From: Candidatus Gastranaerophilales bacterium
GTDB lineage: Bacteria; Cyanobacteriota; Vampirovibrionia; Gastranaerophilales; Gastranaerophilaceae
Direction: 5' to 3'
NCBI GenBank assembly: GCA_944322855.1
Contig: CALUQG010000004.1
Location: 94,013-143,210, forward strand
DNA length: 49,198 bases
A program made the translations under genes and the position numbers. Of the stretch, positions 39,003 to 47,782 are shown piece after piece (the first letter of the stretch is position 1; every line of letters begins with the position of its first letter). Below the pieces are notes generated by a model that had not been told where the DNA came from, did not search any database, and saw nothing but the letters and a program-made list of their open reading frames with translations.

Positions 39003-39674
39003 TTAGTGCATTCTTTTTTTACACCAATTCAAAAGTTTTTTGTATAAATTTTTCGGCTCAAATTCTTTATCGGTGCTGTTAAGAATTTTTTGTTTTTCGA
39101 TAGAATATTTCAAAATTTCTCTGTCTTCATTTTGTAATTTTTCAAAAAGGTCTTTTTGTGTTGAAATATATTCCTTATTTTTCAAGAAATATTCAGCTTG
39201 CAGAACAAAAAATGCCATCTTAAAAAGACTTGCAAGAATTTGTTTATGATTGTGCTCAAAGACAAATCCATGGCACAGTGCGTGATAGATATTTTGCACA
39301 CCGGTTTGGGCGGAAAGTTTTATATCATTTGGAGAGATTTCTCCTGTGAGTTTTTTTAAATCACCATAAAGACTTTTAGTATCGTATATGAATTGAAACA
39401 TATCGGATTTTGACCAGTTCATAATTTCATTTTTTCCTGATATAAAACCGCATGCTTTTTCGCTATCAGGCATGGAATGAATAATCTTTTTATATTCTTT
39501 TAAATCTTCTATATCAAGTTTGTCCAAAATAACGACTATATCGATATCACTGTTTGTAGTTGCTTCTCCTCTTGCATAACTACCTTGAAGACCGATAAAT
39601 ATAACTCTTTTTTCAAAGCGTTCAAGTATTTTTTGCTTTAAATTGTCAGACCATTTTTTTACATCAAATGACAT
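39003..39674 (-). CDS. Nucleotidyltransferase-domain protein
   Basis: The 223-residue protein has GSYARGEATTNSDIDIVV near residues 30-47. This is the pol-beta-type nucleotidyltransferase site (GS...DxD). A helical C-terminal part follows (LASLFKMAFFVLQAEYFLKN), as in KNTase-like or HEPN-joined proteins. Similar proteins include aminoglycoside nucleotidyltransferases and MNT toxin-antitoxin partners. The substrate cannot be told. AGGAAC precedes the ATG, and there is no adjacent partner of toxin-antitoxin type. Confidence 0.82.
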   Translation of the reverse strand: MSFDVKKWSDNLKQKILERFEKRVIFIGLQGSYARGEATTNSDIDIVVILDKLDIEDLKEYKKIIHSMPDSEKACGFISGKNEIMNWSKSDMFQFIYDTKSLYGDLKKLTGEISPNDIKLSAQTGVQNIYHALCHGFVFEHNHKQILASLFKMAFFVLQAEYFLKNKEYISTQKDLFEKLQNEDREILKYSIEKQKILNSTDKEFEPKNLYKKLLNWCKKRMH

Positions 39675-39706
39675 AGTTTGTTCCTTTGAAATATTGTTAT
39701 AATTTA

Positions 39707-41248
39707 TTATTTTTTATTTTTGTCTTTTTGTTCTTCTTCATGTCTGTGTTCACAGTGCAGAGAGGCTTCGAGTTTGTTTATTATGTCTTTGTAGTGATAA
39801 TGCAGGGCATGCTGTGCCTGACTGTGCAGGTCATCAAGATGGTAGTGCATTGCGATTTCAAGTTCAGCAAGCGCTATATTGTATTCATAAAGCATTCTCA
39901 CATGCAGTGTTTTTGCTTCATTGTATTCTTTTCTTGCTTCTTGAAGTGCAATGTAGTCAAGTTTTCCTTCTTCGTATTGTTTGTTTGCAAGTTCAAAATT
40001 TTCGAGTGCTTCATGAACTTTAACTTGCGATGCGCGAATTTGTGCTGCAGATTTGTCGACGTTTAGAAAACATTTTTTTACTTCAAAATACAAATTTTGT
40101 TTGAATTGGTAAATATCGTTTTCTGCAAGATTTACCTGAGCATTTGCTCTTTCAACTTCATGGATTTGCTGCTTTACATTCACTGCAGAAACCATGTTCA
40201 CTGACATATTAATTCTGTTGTTTGATGCATCACGCGCATTGTCAAACCCGTAGCCCACATTACCTACGATATCAGGATAATACTGTCTTTTTATATAATT
40301 AACAGATTCTTTCATTGCATCGAGAGTTGATTCAAGAACCCATAAATCAGGACTATTTTTGTATGCAAGACCGAAAGATTCTTCCATTGTAAAAGGCAGG
40401 TCTTTTATTTTTGAGACTTCATTTTTTTCTATACGGGTTTCATAAGCTATATTGACAATCTTTTCCTGTTCATTGTGTGAAGAATAAAAAGTGTTTTTTG
40501 TCAGATATGACGGAGTGTAGATATCATCAAAGCTGAAAGTATCAACTTTTTTTATTTCAAAATCAGGTGTATATGCAATGTAAAGAGCATTCCCTAAATC
40601 AGCCATTGCGATATTATAGTCTGTTTGTGCATCTATTAATCTCATTTTTGCTTCGCTTAAAAAGACCTGTGCATTCACATAATCAATTTTGCTTTTTTTA
40701 CCTGTTTCGTAGAATTTTTTTGCTCTTGCTAGATTTCGTTCGTTTATCAATACATTATTTTTTTCTATTTCAAGAATTGCTTTTGCACGAAGCACATTAA
40801 AATACTGTGTTTTTACGTTATAGATAGTATTGCAGATGCTGTCCATAAACTGGTATTCTGCAGCCAGTTTGTAAAAATGTTCCATTTTTATAAGCGCACT
40901 GGTTTTTCCAAAATTCCATATAAGCTGGCTCAAATAAACATTAACTGCCGGCAGATTTCTGTTTGAGGAACCGTCGTAGTTTTTATTTGAATTGTAATCT
41001 TGATAAATACCTGCTTCAGCGCCGAGTGTAGGGAAATATGCTGATTTTGCAATACCAAGATCACTATTTGCTATCTGCAGGTTGTACTCATATTTTTTTA
41101 TTATAGGGCTGTTGTTGATTGCAATAGCAACGCAATCCTGCAAAGAGAGAATGTCTCCTTTTTTTATCTGTCCGTCTTCTATCGCAAAAGCAGTATGTAT
41201 ATTTGCAATAAATAAAAATAGAATTAAAACTAATTTGACTTTGTTCAC
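39707..41248 (-). CDS. TolC-like outer-membrane efflux protein with His-rich tail
   Basis: The 513-residue protein starts at GTG (41248) with a signal peptide, LVLILFLFIANIHTAFA, cut near residue 22. It has the internal two-fold repeat of the OEP family: NSPIIKKYEYNLQIANSDLGIAKSAYFP and NSPDLWVLESTLDAMKESV, each followed by helices. The last ~55 residues hold about ten His (HYHLDD, HYHYKD, HCEHRHEEE), which could bind metal. No membrane-fusion protein or pump gene is adjacent. Confidence 0.88.
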   Translation of the reverse strand: MNKVKLVLILFLFIANIHTAFAIEDGQIKKGDILSLQDCVAIAINNSPIIKKYEYNLQIANSDLGIAKSAYFPTLGAEAGIYQDYNSNKNYDGSSNRNLPAVNVYLSQLIWNFGKTSALIKMEHFYKLAAEYQFMDSICNTIYNVKTQYFNVLRAKAILEIEKNNVLINERNLARAKKFYETGKKSKIDYVNAQVFLSEAKMRLIDAQTDYNIAMADLGNALYIAYTPDFEIKKVDTFSFDDIYTPSYLTKNTFYSSHNEQEKIVNIAYETRIEKNEVSKIKDLPFTMEESFGLAYKNSPDLWVLESTLDAMKESVNYIKRQYYPDIVGNVGYGFDNARDASNNRINMSVNMVSAVNVKQQIHEVERANAQVNLAENDIYQFKQNLYFEVKKCFLNVDKSAAQIRASQVKVHEALENFELANKQYEEGKLDYIALQEARKEYNEAKTLHVRMLYEYNIALAELEIAMHYHLDDLHSQAQHALHYHYKDIINKLEASLHCEHRHEEEQKDKNKK

Positions 41249-41315
41249 TTTAAGAACCGATATTCATAAATCCTTGTATATTATAAACGAAATTGTAGAT
41301 GCCGGCAAAAGAAAA

Positions 41316-41534
41316 CTATGTCTTTTTATGTTTATACCATTCAATTAAACCGATATGCGCCAGTGTAAAAAGTCCTGCGGCATAACCAAGATATTTGTGT
41401 AGTTTGATATTTTTACTTTTTGCAGCAACTAAACTCCCTGCAGCAGCAGCTGTTGCAGCATATCCGGTAATCTTTACATAGTTTCTTTTTTTATGAACGC
41501 TATTATTTTGAGGTGTGATTTTTAATACAGGCAT
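41316..41534 (-). CDS. Small membrane protein
   Basis: The 72-residue protein has two hydrophobic stretches, TGYAATAAAAGSLVAA and LGYAAGLFTLAHIGLIEW, with basic residues between them and at both ends. It starts 5 nt after the MerR-type stop codon without a Shine-Dalgarno site, so reinitiation or coupling is likely. I recognise no family. Confidence 0.65.
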   Translation of the reverse strand: MPVLKITPQNNSVHKKRNYVKITGYAATAAAAGSLVAAKSKNIKLHKYLGYAAGLFTLAHIGLIEWYKHKKT

Positions 41535-41539
41535 TTTAC

Positions 41540-41956
41540 TTAAACAGCTTTATTTTCTGATTTTATTTTATTCATCGGGTTCCAGGTATCTTCGAGATTA
41601 TTTTTGATTAGATTTTCATAAAATTTTTCTTTGTATTTTAATACTTCAATCTGCTGATTGAGATCTTTTAATTGTTTTAGTGCTTTAGCTTTTGTTGTTT
41701 GTATGATTTTATATCTTTCGTTGATTGTAGAATCACCTACAATACACAAATCAATATATTTTTTAATATCTTTATTTTCTGTGCCAACGGAGCGTAAACA
41801 CTTAACAATTTTTATCCAGTCAAGATCATCATCGGAAAATAGACGAATGTTGTTTTTGTTTCTTTTTATAAAAGGGAAGAAACCGCTTTTTGCCCAGAAT
41901 CTCAAAGTGTGTTCGGAAATATCCATTTTTTCAGCAGCTTCTTTGACAGTGTACAC
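41540..41956 (-). CDS. MerR-family transcriptional regulator
   Basis: The protein of ~138 residues begins YTVKEAAEKMDISEHTLRFWAKSGFFP, a MerR-type winged helix-turn-helix (in part: TVKEAAEKMDISEHTLRFW). A coiled coil lies over the last 60 residues (KQLKDLNQQIEVLKYKEKFY). I chose the GTG at 41956 because GAGGG lies 7 nt upstream. An ATG 13 codons earlier (41995) lacks a good site. No Cys pair of the metal-binding kind is seen near the coiled coil. It could regulate the TolC-like gene ahead of it on the same strand. Confidence 0.85.
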   Translation of the reverse strand: MYTVKEAAEKMDISEHTLRFWAKSGFFPFIKRNKNNIRLFSDDDLDWIKIVKCLRSVGTENKDIKKYIDLCIVGDSTINERYKIIQTTKAKALKQLKDLNQQIEVLKYKEKFYENLIKNNLEDTWNPMNKIKSENKAV

Positions 41957-42003
41957 TTTATATCCCTCATCTGTTTTACTTTCATATTCTAGCATGAAAA
42001 CTA

Positions 42004-42044
42004 TAGAAAAAAGACTGTTTTTAAAAACAGTCTTTTTCTTTTGA
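42004..42044 (-). terminator. Terminator of the HEAT-repeat gene
   Basis: AAAAAGACTGTTTTT and AAAAACAGTCTTTTT form a perfect ~15-bp stem with almost no loop. On the minus strand a T-rich run follows. Confidence 0.8.
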
Positions 42045-42088
42045 TAATAGTTTAATTTAATAGTTTCGGCTAATTAGAACAAAAGAAA

Positions 42089-42379
42089 CTAAGCGGCAAT
42101 TTCGCCTTTAATCTCTTTAATAATATATTTTGCTACCCATTCAAAATCTTTATTTTCACGGGCAACTTTTTTAAGACAATCAACAGAAGGTTCGCCAATT
42201 CTGATTAAAGTCATTGCCACAACACCTCTTACTGCTCCTTTTACAGATTGAAGCTGCTCAACAAGAACAGGAACTGCTGCTGAACCTACGTTAACAAGAA
42301 TATTTTCAATTTCAGCTTTGCTTTTATTGTCTGCTGTTTCGAGTTGTGTCAAAAAATATTTAATAGAATCTGCGTGCAT
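42089..42379 (-). CDS. Small HEAT-repeat protein
   Basis: The 96-residue protein has two HEAT/PBS-type helical repeats: AAVPVLVEQLQSVKGAVRGVVAMTLIRIG and PSVDCLKKVARENKDFEWVAKYI (quoted in parts: VPVLVEQLQSVKG, RGVVAMTLIRIGEPSVD). Such repeats bind proteins. GGAG lies ahead of the ATG. It stands alone between a MerR gene and a gene-free region. Confidence 0.78.
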   Translation of the reverse strand: MHADSIKYFLTQLETADNKSKAEIENILVNVGSAAVPVLVEQLQSVKGAVRGVVAMTLIRIGEPSVDCLKKVARENKDFEWVAKYIIKEIKGEIAA

Positions 42380-42739
42380 TTGATTGTCTCCATACTTTTC
42401 TTATCGTTGTACACATTATAGAGCAAATTTTTATTAAAACAGGATTTCTTTATCTAATCTTTATATCTGTATAAAGAATTTTTGCAGAATTTAACAAATT
42501 GTATATGTAAAAATAAGCTTAAAACAAATAATCTAAAGAGATTAGATGTAATTTTATATGGTTTCTTTTGTTTTAATTTTTATTCAAAATGAAAATATTT
42601 TATAAAGTTAGAAATCGAATTTTAATCAATTTTATGTCACGTTGAATAAGCTTTAGAGTTTCTGTTTCTTAATTCATTCATTATGTTAAATATGGATGTA
42701 CTTATGCAAAAGTTTTTTCAATGTCCGGATTGCTGTATT
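42380..42739. other. AT-rich intergenic region without a gene
   Basis: I see no gene. ATCTAATCT and AGATTAGAT form a 9-bp inverted repeat about 80 bp apart (near 42453 and 42539). The rest is AT-rich. Confidence 0.5.
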
Positions 42740-43729
42740 TTAAAACGGCAAAACAACTGAAAAAGTTGTACTTTTATCTTTTTCAGACTCTACATTAATC
42801 CGTCCTCTGTGGGCTTTTACTATTTTGTTGGAAAGATACAATCCGAGCCCTGTACCGACTTTTCGAAATTTTTTTGTCGTAGTGTAGTATTTGTCAAAAA
42901 CGTGTTTTACTTCTTCTTTTTTTATACTCTTTCCATAATTTGTAATTTTAATATAAATATTTTTTTCGTCTCTGCAGACAAATATATCTATTTTGCTGTT
43001 AGGTTCGCTAAAAGAAATTGCATTCAAAATAAGGTTTTTAAGAACTCTTTTTATATAGAATTTATCAAGATTTACATCTCCATTAAAGTAACTTAAAAAC
43101 TCTATCTTTATTTCATCAGAATCCGAGATAGGATGCATTTCTTCTATAGTTTCTTCAACCAGACTGTTTATACACACCGGTTCTTTTGTTAAACTGATTT
43201 TTGTTTCATTAAGTTTGTAAGTCTCAAGAATAATTTCTACAAGTTCAACGAGTTCCTGATTGGAGTTCTTAAGATGAGAAACCGCCTCTTTTTGCTTTTC
43301 GTTTAATTCCCCAAACCTATTGTCAAGCAAAAAAGAAAGCATATTTTTTTCTGCCATAATTGGTACTTTAAGATCATGAGTCAAAGTAGCAACAAAATCT
43401 TCTTTCAGTTGTTCGACTTCTTTTAAGCCATCAATTTTTTTATTAAGATCATTTTGATATTCTTTTATCATATCTTCACGATCAGATATGGCATCAATCA
43501 TTGAATTTATGCTCTGCGCAAAATTCGGCAGCATAGAAAAAGTTTCGTCATTCACTCTTTCATAAATATTTCCGTATCTGACAGAATTTATTGTTTTCAA
43601 AATACTGCGTAACATTTTTTTGTGGTTACGAAAAGTGTTTTTGAGTTTTCTGTATTTTATACTCAAAGATACAAGCAGCACTAAAAGAATGACTATTAAA
43701 GTTACAAGGGATAAAAACAAAAAACTCAC
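42740..43729 (-). CDS. Sensor histidine kinase
   Basis: The 329-residue protein has one N-terminal membrane helix (~3-25), a short HAMP-like helix region, the H box FVATLTHDLKVPI with the phospho-accepting His near residue 118, an N box LKNLILNAISFSE, and a G box GTGLGLYLSNKIV. No sensory domain is present beyond the helix. The start is GTG at 43729. It follows the sigma factor gene by 12 bp, and no response regulator is next to it, so its partner is elsewhere. Confidence 0.93.
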   Translation of the reverse strand: MSFLFLSLVTLIVILLVLLVSLSIKYRKLKNTFRNHKKMLRSILKTINSVRYGNIYERVNDETFSMLPNFAQSINSMIDAISDREDMIKEYQNDLNKKIDGLKEVEQLKEDFVATLTHDLKVPIMAEKNMLSFLLDNRFGELNEKQKEAVSHLKNSNQELVELVEIILETYKLNETKISLTKEPVCINSLVEETIEEMHPISDSDEIKIEFLSYFNGDVNLDKFYIKRVLKNLILNAISFSEPNSKIDIFVCRDEKNIYIKITNYGKSIKKEEVKHVFDKYYTTTKKFRKVGTGLGLYLSNKIVKAHRGRINVESEKDKSTTFSVVLPF

Positions 43730-43741
43730 AGCTTCTACCTG

Positions 43742-44413
43742 CTAATAGCCGTAATGTTCGTGTTGTATAAGATATTCTCTGACATGATTCAGTGCACCTT
43801 GAACAATACGTGTAATACGTGAGGAAGAAAGACCTACCTGCTCGGCAATTTCTTTAACCTGCATATTTCTGTAAAATCTGTATTCAACAACAAGTCTGTC
43901 TTTTTGAGGTAAAGTTGCAATAGCTTCTCTTATTGCTCTTCCGAGTTCAGAAATTTCTGCTTTTTCATCTGGCAATGCATGTGGGTCTTTGATAAAATCA
44001 AACGGAGAATCATTATCTGATGATGCCGCAGCGATAGAATCAATAGATAAAATTGTCTCATAAATAGCTTCTCTGACTTTGCCAGGAGATACTTCAAGTC
44101 CGTCTTCGCCGCTGTCTTCCGCTTCTTCGTCAGATTTATTATGCTTGAGAGTATACCATTTATAACGATTTCTCAATTCGTTTCTGATAGCCCATCTGAC
44201 AGCTGTACCAATATATGAGCTGTTATATTTTTCAAGCTGTTCATCTGTTTTGTTTTTTATCATTGATTGAACAGCAATGATACCTATAGAAACAAGCTCA
44301 TCATAATCCACCATATGAGCAGGAATACGACGGTGCTCTATTTTGGCTACTTTTTCTACAATTGATATATATTCTTTAATTTTATTTTGAGAAGCGTTAT
44401 TAACCATGGTCAT
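43742..44413 (-). CDS. Sigma-70 family factor, FliA-like
   Basis: The 223-residue factor has region 2 (VDYDELVSIGIIAVQSM, YIGTAVRWAIRNELRNRY), an acidic linker (SDEEAEDSGEDG), and region 4 (LPQKDRLVVEYRFYRNMQ, AEQVGLSSSRITRIVQ). This pattern fits the FliA/SigF/WhiG group, which lacks region 1.1. Its start overlaps the flhB stop by 4 bp (ATGA), so it is translated with the flagellar export gate gene. That makes a flagellar or stage-specific sigma likely. Confidence 0.88.
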   Translation of the reverse strand: MTMVNNASQNKIKEYISIVEKVAKIEHRRIPAHMVDYDELVSIGIIAVQSMIKNKTDEQLEKYNSSYIGTAVRWAIRNELRNRYKWYTLKHNKSDEEAEDSGEDGLEVSPGKVREAIYETILSIDSIAAASSDNDSPFDFIKDPHALPDEKAEISELGRAIREAIATLPQKDRLVVEYRFYRNMQVKEIAEQVGLSSSRITRIVQGALNHVREYLIQHEHYGY

Positions 44414-45507
44414 GTCTTATCTGTTTTCTTAGTATCTATATTACTAGGTTTTTGTGTTTTGCGCAAATTATATACAAACAATAAAATTTCCGCTACAGCT
44501 TTGTATAAATCAGGAGGAATTTCTCTGTTTAATTCAACCATCCTGAATATCGCCCTTGCAACAGGCGGATTTTCAATTACAGGAACTCCGTGTTCACGTG
44601 CAATATCAATAATCTTTTTGGCAAAAAGCTCAGTACCTTTTGCTATCAGCTTTGGTGATTCCATTTCTTCCTGATCATACTTTAAAGCGCAGGCAATATG
44701 AGTTGGGTTGGTAACAACAAAATCCGCATCCGGCACCGCATCCATCATACCCTGCTGCATCATTTGCTGGCGGCGCTGACGCAGTGCTGCTTTTACATTA
44801 GGATCACCTTCTGTATTTTTATATTCATCTTTTACTTCTTTAAAAGACATTTTTTGATCCTGCAAAAACTTCCATCTGGTCATTCCGTAATCTGCTGCAG
44901 ATATAATCAAAAAAGCAATACTGGCTTTAATAACAAAGTCCATTATCAATGCACCGAACTCCTGCATAATTGCAAAGTTGTTATCCATTGCGGCCAAGCC
45001 GAGAATTGTTTCAAAATGAGCGCTGTATACAGACCATCCGACCCAGCCCAAGACTATTACTTTCAAAATATTTTTTACAAGTTCAAAAAGTGTTTTGACT
45101 GACATCAAATTTTTAAAGTATTTGGTAGGATTGAGTTTATCCAGCTTTGGTGCAAGCGGTGTCGTTGTGAACAGCGGCCCGACCTGTATAAAATCACCTA
45201 TTATTGCAATAAACATTGCAAGAAACAAAATAGGCCCTATAATCAAAACCGTAGGTACAAGTGTTATAAAAAGCAGATACGGCAAACCGATATTTTCCAG
45301 ATGCTGATTTGGAATTTGCTCATAACACAGCACAAATAATCTCGAAATCTGGTCAAATATAAAAGGCGCAAGTTTTGCAATTGCAAAAAACATAACAATC
45401 ATTGCAAGAGCGGTCGAAAAGTCTTTTGACTTTACAACCTGTCCTTCTTTTCTTGCTTTTTCCAGTTTTTGGTGTGAGGCCTCAAACTGCTTATCTTCAT
45501 CACCCAT
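44410..45507 (-). CDS. flhB: FlhB type III export switch protein
   Basis: The 365-residue protein has about four membrane helices (~30-50, 78-105, 145-165, 187-205) and a cytoplasmic domain with the autocleavage motif NPTH at residues 267-270. PVIENPPVARAIF and LYKAVAEILLFVYNL complete the family pattern. FlhB sets the order of export substrates. AGGA precedes the ATG. It lies between mlaD and the sigma factor gene, away from the fliF operons, and no fliR or fliQ is beside it. Confidence 0.96.
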   Translation of the reverse strand: MGDEDKQFEASHQKLEKARKEGQVVKSKDFSTALAMIVMFFAIAKLAPFIFDQISRLFVLCYEQIPNQHLENIGLPYLLFITLVPTVLIIGPILFLAMFIAIIGDFIQVGPLFTTTPLAPKLDKLNPTKYFKNLMSVKTLFELVKNILKVIVLGWVGWSVYSAHFETILGLAAMDNNFAIMQEFGALIMDFVIKASIAFLIISAADYGMTRWKFLQDQKMSFKEVKDEYKNTEGDPNVKAALRQRRQQMMQQGMMDAVPDADFVVTNPTHIACALKYDQEEMESPKLIAKGTELFAKKIIDIAREHGVPVIENPPVARAIFRMVELNREIPPDLYKAVAEILLFVYNLRKTQKPSNIDTKKTDKT

Positions 45508-45577
45508 GGGGAGGGGTCCTTTTTATCTAACCATCTTCAACAATACATCCTGACATAAATCAGAATATTTTTCACTA

Positions 45578-46942
45578 TCAGAACATCAATCTGAACAGTA
45601 AAAACCTTTTGTTCAATTTTTCAGAGAATTTACGTAAATTTTTTGAAGTTTCATTGACATTGTTGATTGTATCATTGAGTTCTTCTTTTTTATCGGTAGT
45701 AAGGCTGTTTACAGTTTCAAGCGTGCATGACAAATCATCGAGTGCTTTATTGAATTTTGTCACTGTAGTATTAATTTGTGATTTCAAGACAGGATCTTTT
45801 GTCATGCCGTTTACATACTGAGAAATTTCAGAAATATTTTTGCTTGCAACTTGAAGATTATCAAGAGTTTCTCTGGTTTTTGGATCTTCGATAAGTGTAT
45901 TGAGGTTTCTTGACAATCTGTCTATTGATTTTGTTGTGGATATCAAAGTATCCTTGAATTCTTTATCACCGATAATATCATTAATATTGTCAGTCAGGAC
46001 TATAATTTTTGCTGATAATTTATCTGTTGTTCCCATCAAAGACTCAAGGTCTTTTCTTGATGAGTCAATCAAAAGCTGTGTTTTATCAAGGGTGTCATTT
46101 GCCTTTATTGTCAGCAAGTCAACATTTGTCACAATATTTTTTAAATCTGCAATTACATCATCAGACATTAAAGCAGATAGCTTTTCGTTTGTTTCTGCAA
46201 GGGACATAGCTGCCCTGTATTGCAAATCCATAAAATCAGACAATCTCAAAGGTTCTATTACAGTAAATCTTGAGGTTGATTGAGGATATGCTATTTCCAT
46301 TTTTGTTGCAGGTTTTATAAAAAGATAGTTTTTTGAATCTTTTTGTTTTATTTTACCTACAAGTCTGTCAGGAAGCTGTAATCCCGGCAATGTCAGGATA
46401 TATCCGACTTTATATGCAGAGGGGGTTTTCACTTCTTCCTGTATATTTATTGGAAGCGTTTTTGTTTCAATTATTTCAATTTTTTTAACTTTTCCGACTT
46501 CGGAAAGTTTGTCGCTCAAAATCATACGAACTTTATCATTGGCATGAAGAACCATCGACTTTTTGTTAATCGGAAGATATAAAGTGCGAAGCCGAGGGGG
46601 GGTAATTTCCAAAAATTGCTCGCCGATAATACCGGACTGTTGGATAGAAATTGTTGATGCATTAGGAATATTTACATCCGGTTCTGTTATAACAAATTTT
46701 ACTCTGACATAAGGATCATCGGGATTTGAAACAACGGGCTGAATTTCTTCAACCTGTCCAATTCTGAACCCCATCAACTGCACAGCTGAACCGGGACGCA
46801 TTCCGTTTACGTCTTTAAAATCAACAGAAAGTCTTTCGCCTGCAGAAAGAGCTCTGCCTTTTATCCATAATATGCTGAAGATTAATATAATCAGTGCTGT
46901 CAGTGTAAGCAAACCTACTTTAAATGATGATGAAAATCGCAT
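45578..46942 (-). CDS. mlaD: MlaD-type MCE lipid-transport protein
   Basis: The 454-residue protein has a membrane helix at ~8-27, an MCE domain starting LSVDFKDVNGMRPGSAVQLMG (in part: VNGMRPGSAVQLMGFRIGQV), with QQSGIIGEQFLEITP, and a long helical C-terminal part (~265-440) with many Asn/Thr/Leu heptads. This length is well above E. coli MlaD and resembles the longer MCE proteins of cyanobacteria and plastids. It probably binds lipid in the periplasm and works with the ATPase and permease upstream. Confidence 0.9.
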   Translation of the reverse strand: MRFSSSFKVGLLTLTALIILIFSILWIKGRALSAGERLSVDFKDVNGMRPGSAVQLMGFRIGQVEEIQPVVSNPDDPYVRVKFVITEPDVNIPNASTISIQQSGIIGEQFLEITPPRLRTLYLPINKKSMVLHANDKVRMILSDKLSEVGKVKKIEIIETKTLPINIQEEVKTPSAYKVGYILTLPGLQLPDRLVGKIKQKDSKNYLFIKPATKMEIAYPQSTSRFTVIEPLRLSDFMDLQYRAAMSLAETNEKLSALMSDDVIADLKNIVTNVDLLTIKANDTLDKTQLLIDSSRKDLESLMGTTDKLSAKIIVLTDNINDIIGDKEFKDTLISTTKSIDRLSRNLNTLIEDPKTRETLDNLQVASKNISEISQYVNGMTKDPVLKSQINTTVTKFNKALDDLSCTLETVNSLTTDKKEELNDTINNVNETSKNLRKFSEKLNKRFLLFRLMF

Positions 46943-46983
46943 TATATTCTTCCAATTCTTTCTTGTGTTAGTTAATGGGGGTA

Positions 46984-47724
46984 TTAATTTTCCACAGGAG
47001 CCTCAGTTCCGGCAACCTTCATCGGACCTTCTATGCAGGCGGTTATGAACTGTTTTGTATATTCATTGCCACCGTCTATCATATCCTGAGGAGTACCTGA
47101 GTATACGATTTTTGTATTATATAACATAATAACTTTATCCGCACACCTTTGAATGGTGGATAATTGGTGAGTGACTATCACGGAACTCGCTTTGAGTTCA
47201 TCTTTCAATCTTACTATGTAATCTTCTATCATTGTAGAAGAAACCGGATCCAGTCCTGCTGTCGGTTCATCATACAAAATGGTTTTAGGGTCTGTTACGA
47301 TGGCTCTGGCAAAACTGACTCTCTTTTGCATACCGCCTGACAGTTCGTGCGGCATTTTGTCTTCTATTCCTTCAAGTCCTACAAGTTTGAGTTTCTGACT
47401 TACAATTTCCTTAAGCTGTTTTTTTGTATATTTGTTTTTAAATTCTTTTCTTTCTGTAAGAGCAAAAGCAATATTGTCCTCGACATTCAAAGAGTCAAAC
47501 AAAGCGGAATATTGAAAAACCATTGCAATGTCACCTGGTGAAACAATAATTTTTCCGCTGTCGGGCTTTGTCAGACCGCATATAAGTTTCAAAATCGTAC
47601 TTTTCCCTGCTCCGCTTAAACCGACAACCGCAAGTATTTCACCGTCTTCAACCTTAAAAGATATATCATCTAGAACTTTTTTCCCTTTGAATGATTTTGT
47701 TAGATTTTTAACTTCTATACTCAT
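46984..47724 (-). CDS. mlaF: MlaF-type ABC transporter ATPase
   Basis: The 246-residue ATPase has Walker A VGLSGAGKSTILKL, the Q loop MVFQYSALFDSLNVED, the signature ELSGGMQKRVSFARA and Walker B ILYDEPTAGLDPV, followed by VIVTHQLST. The SALFDSL and GGMQKRV features are typical of Mla/MCE-system ATPases. AAGGA precedes the ATG. It lies between the permease and the MCE protein. Confidence 0.95.
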   Translation of the reverse strand: MSIEVKNLTKSFKGKKVLDDISFKVEDGEILAVVGLSGAGKSTILKLICGLTKPDSGKIIVSPGDIAMVFQYSALFDSLNVEDNIAFALTERKEFKNKYTKKQLKEIVSQKLKLVGLEGIEDKMPHELSGGMQKRVSFARAIVTDPKTILYDEPTAGLDPVSSTMIEDYIVRLKDELKASSVIVTHQLSTIQRCADKVIMLYNTKIVYSGTPQDMIDGGNEYTKQFITACIEGPMKVAGTEAPVEN

Positions 47725-47782
47725 TATTTTGTCCTTAATATTTAAAATTTATTTTAAAAACTTGTTTGATATAACAAGTTTT

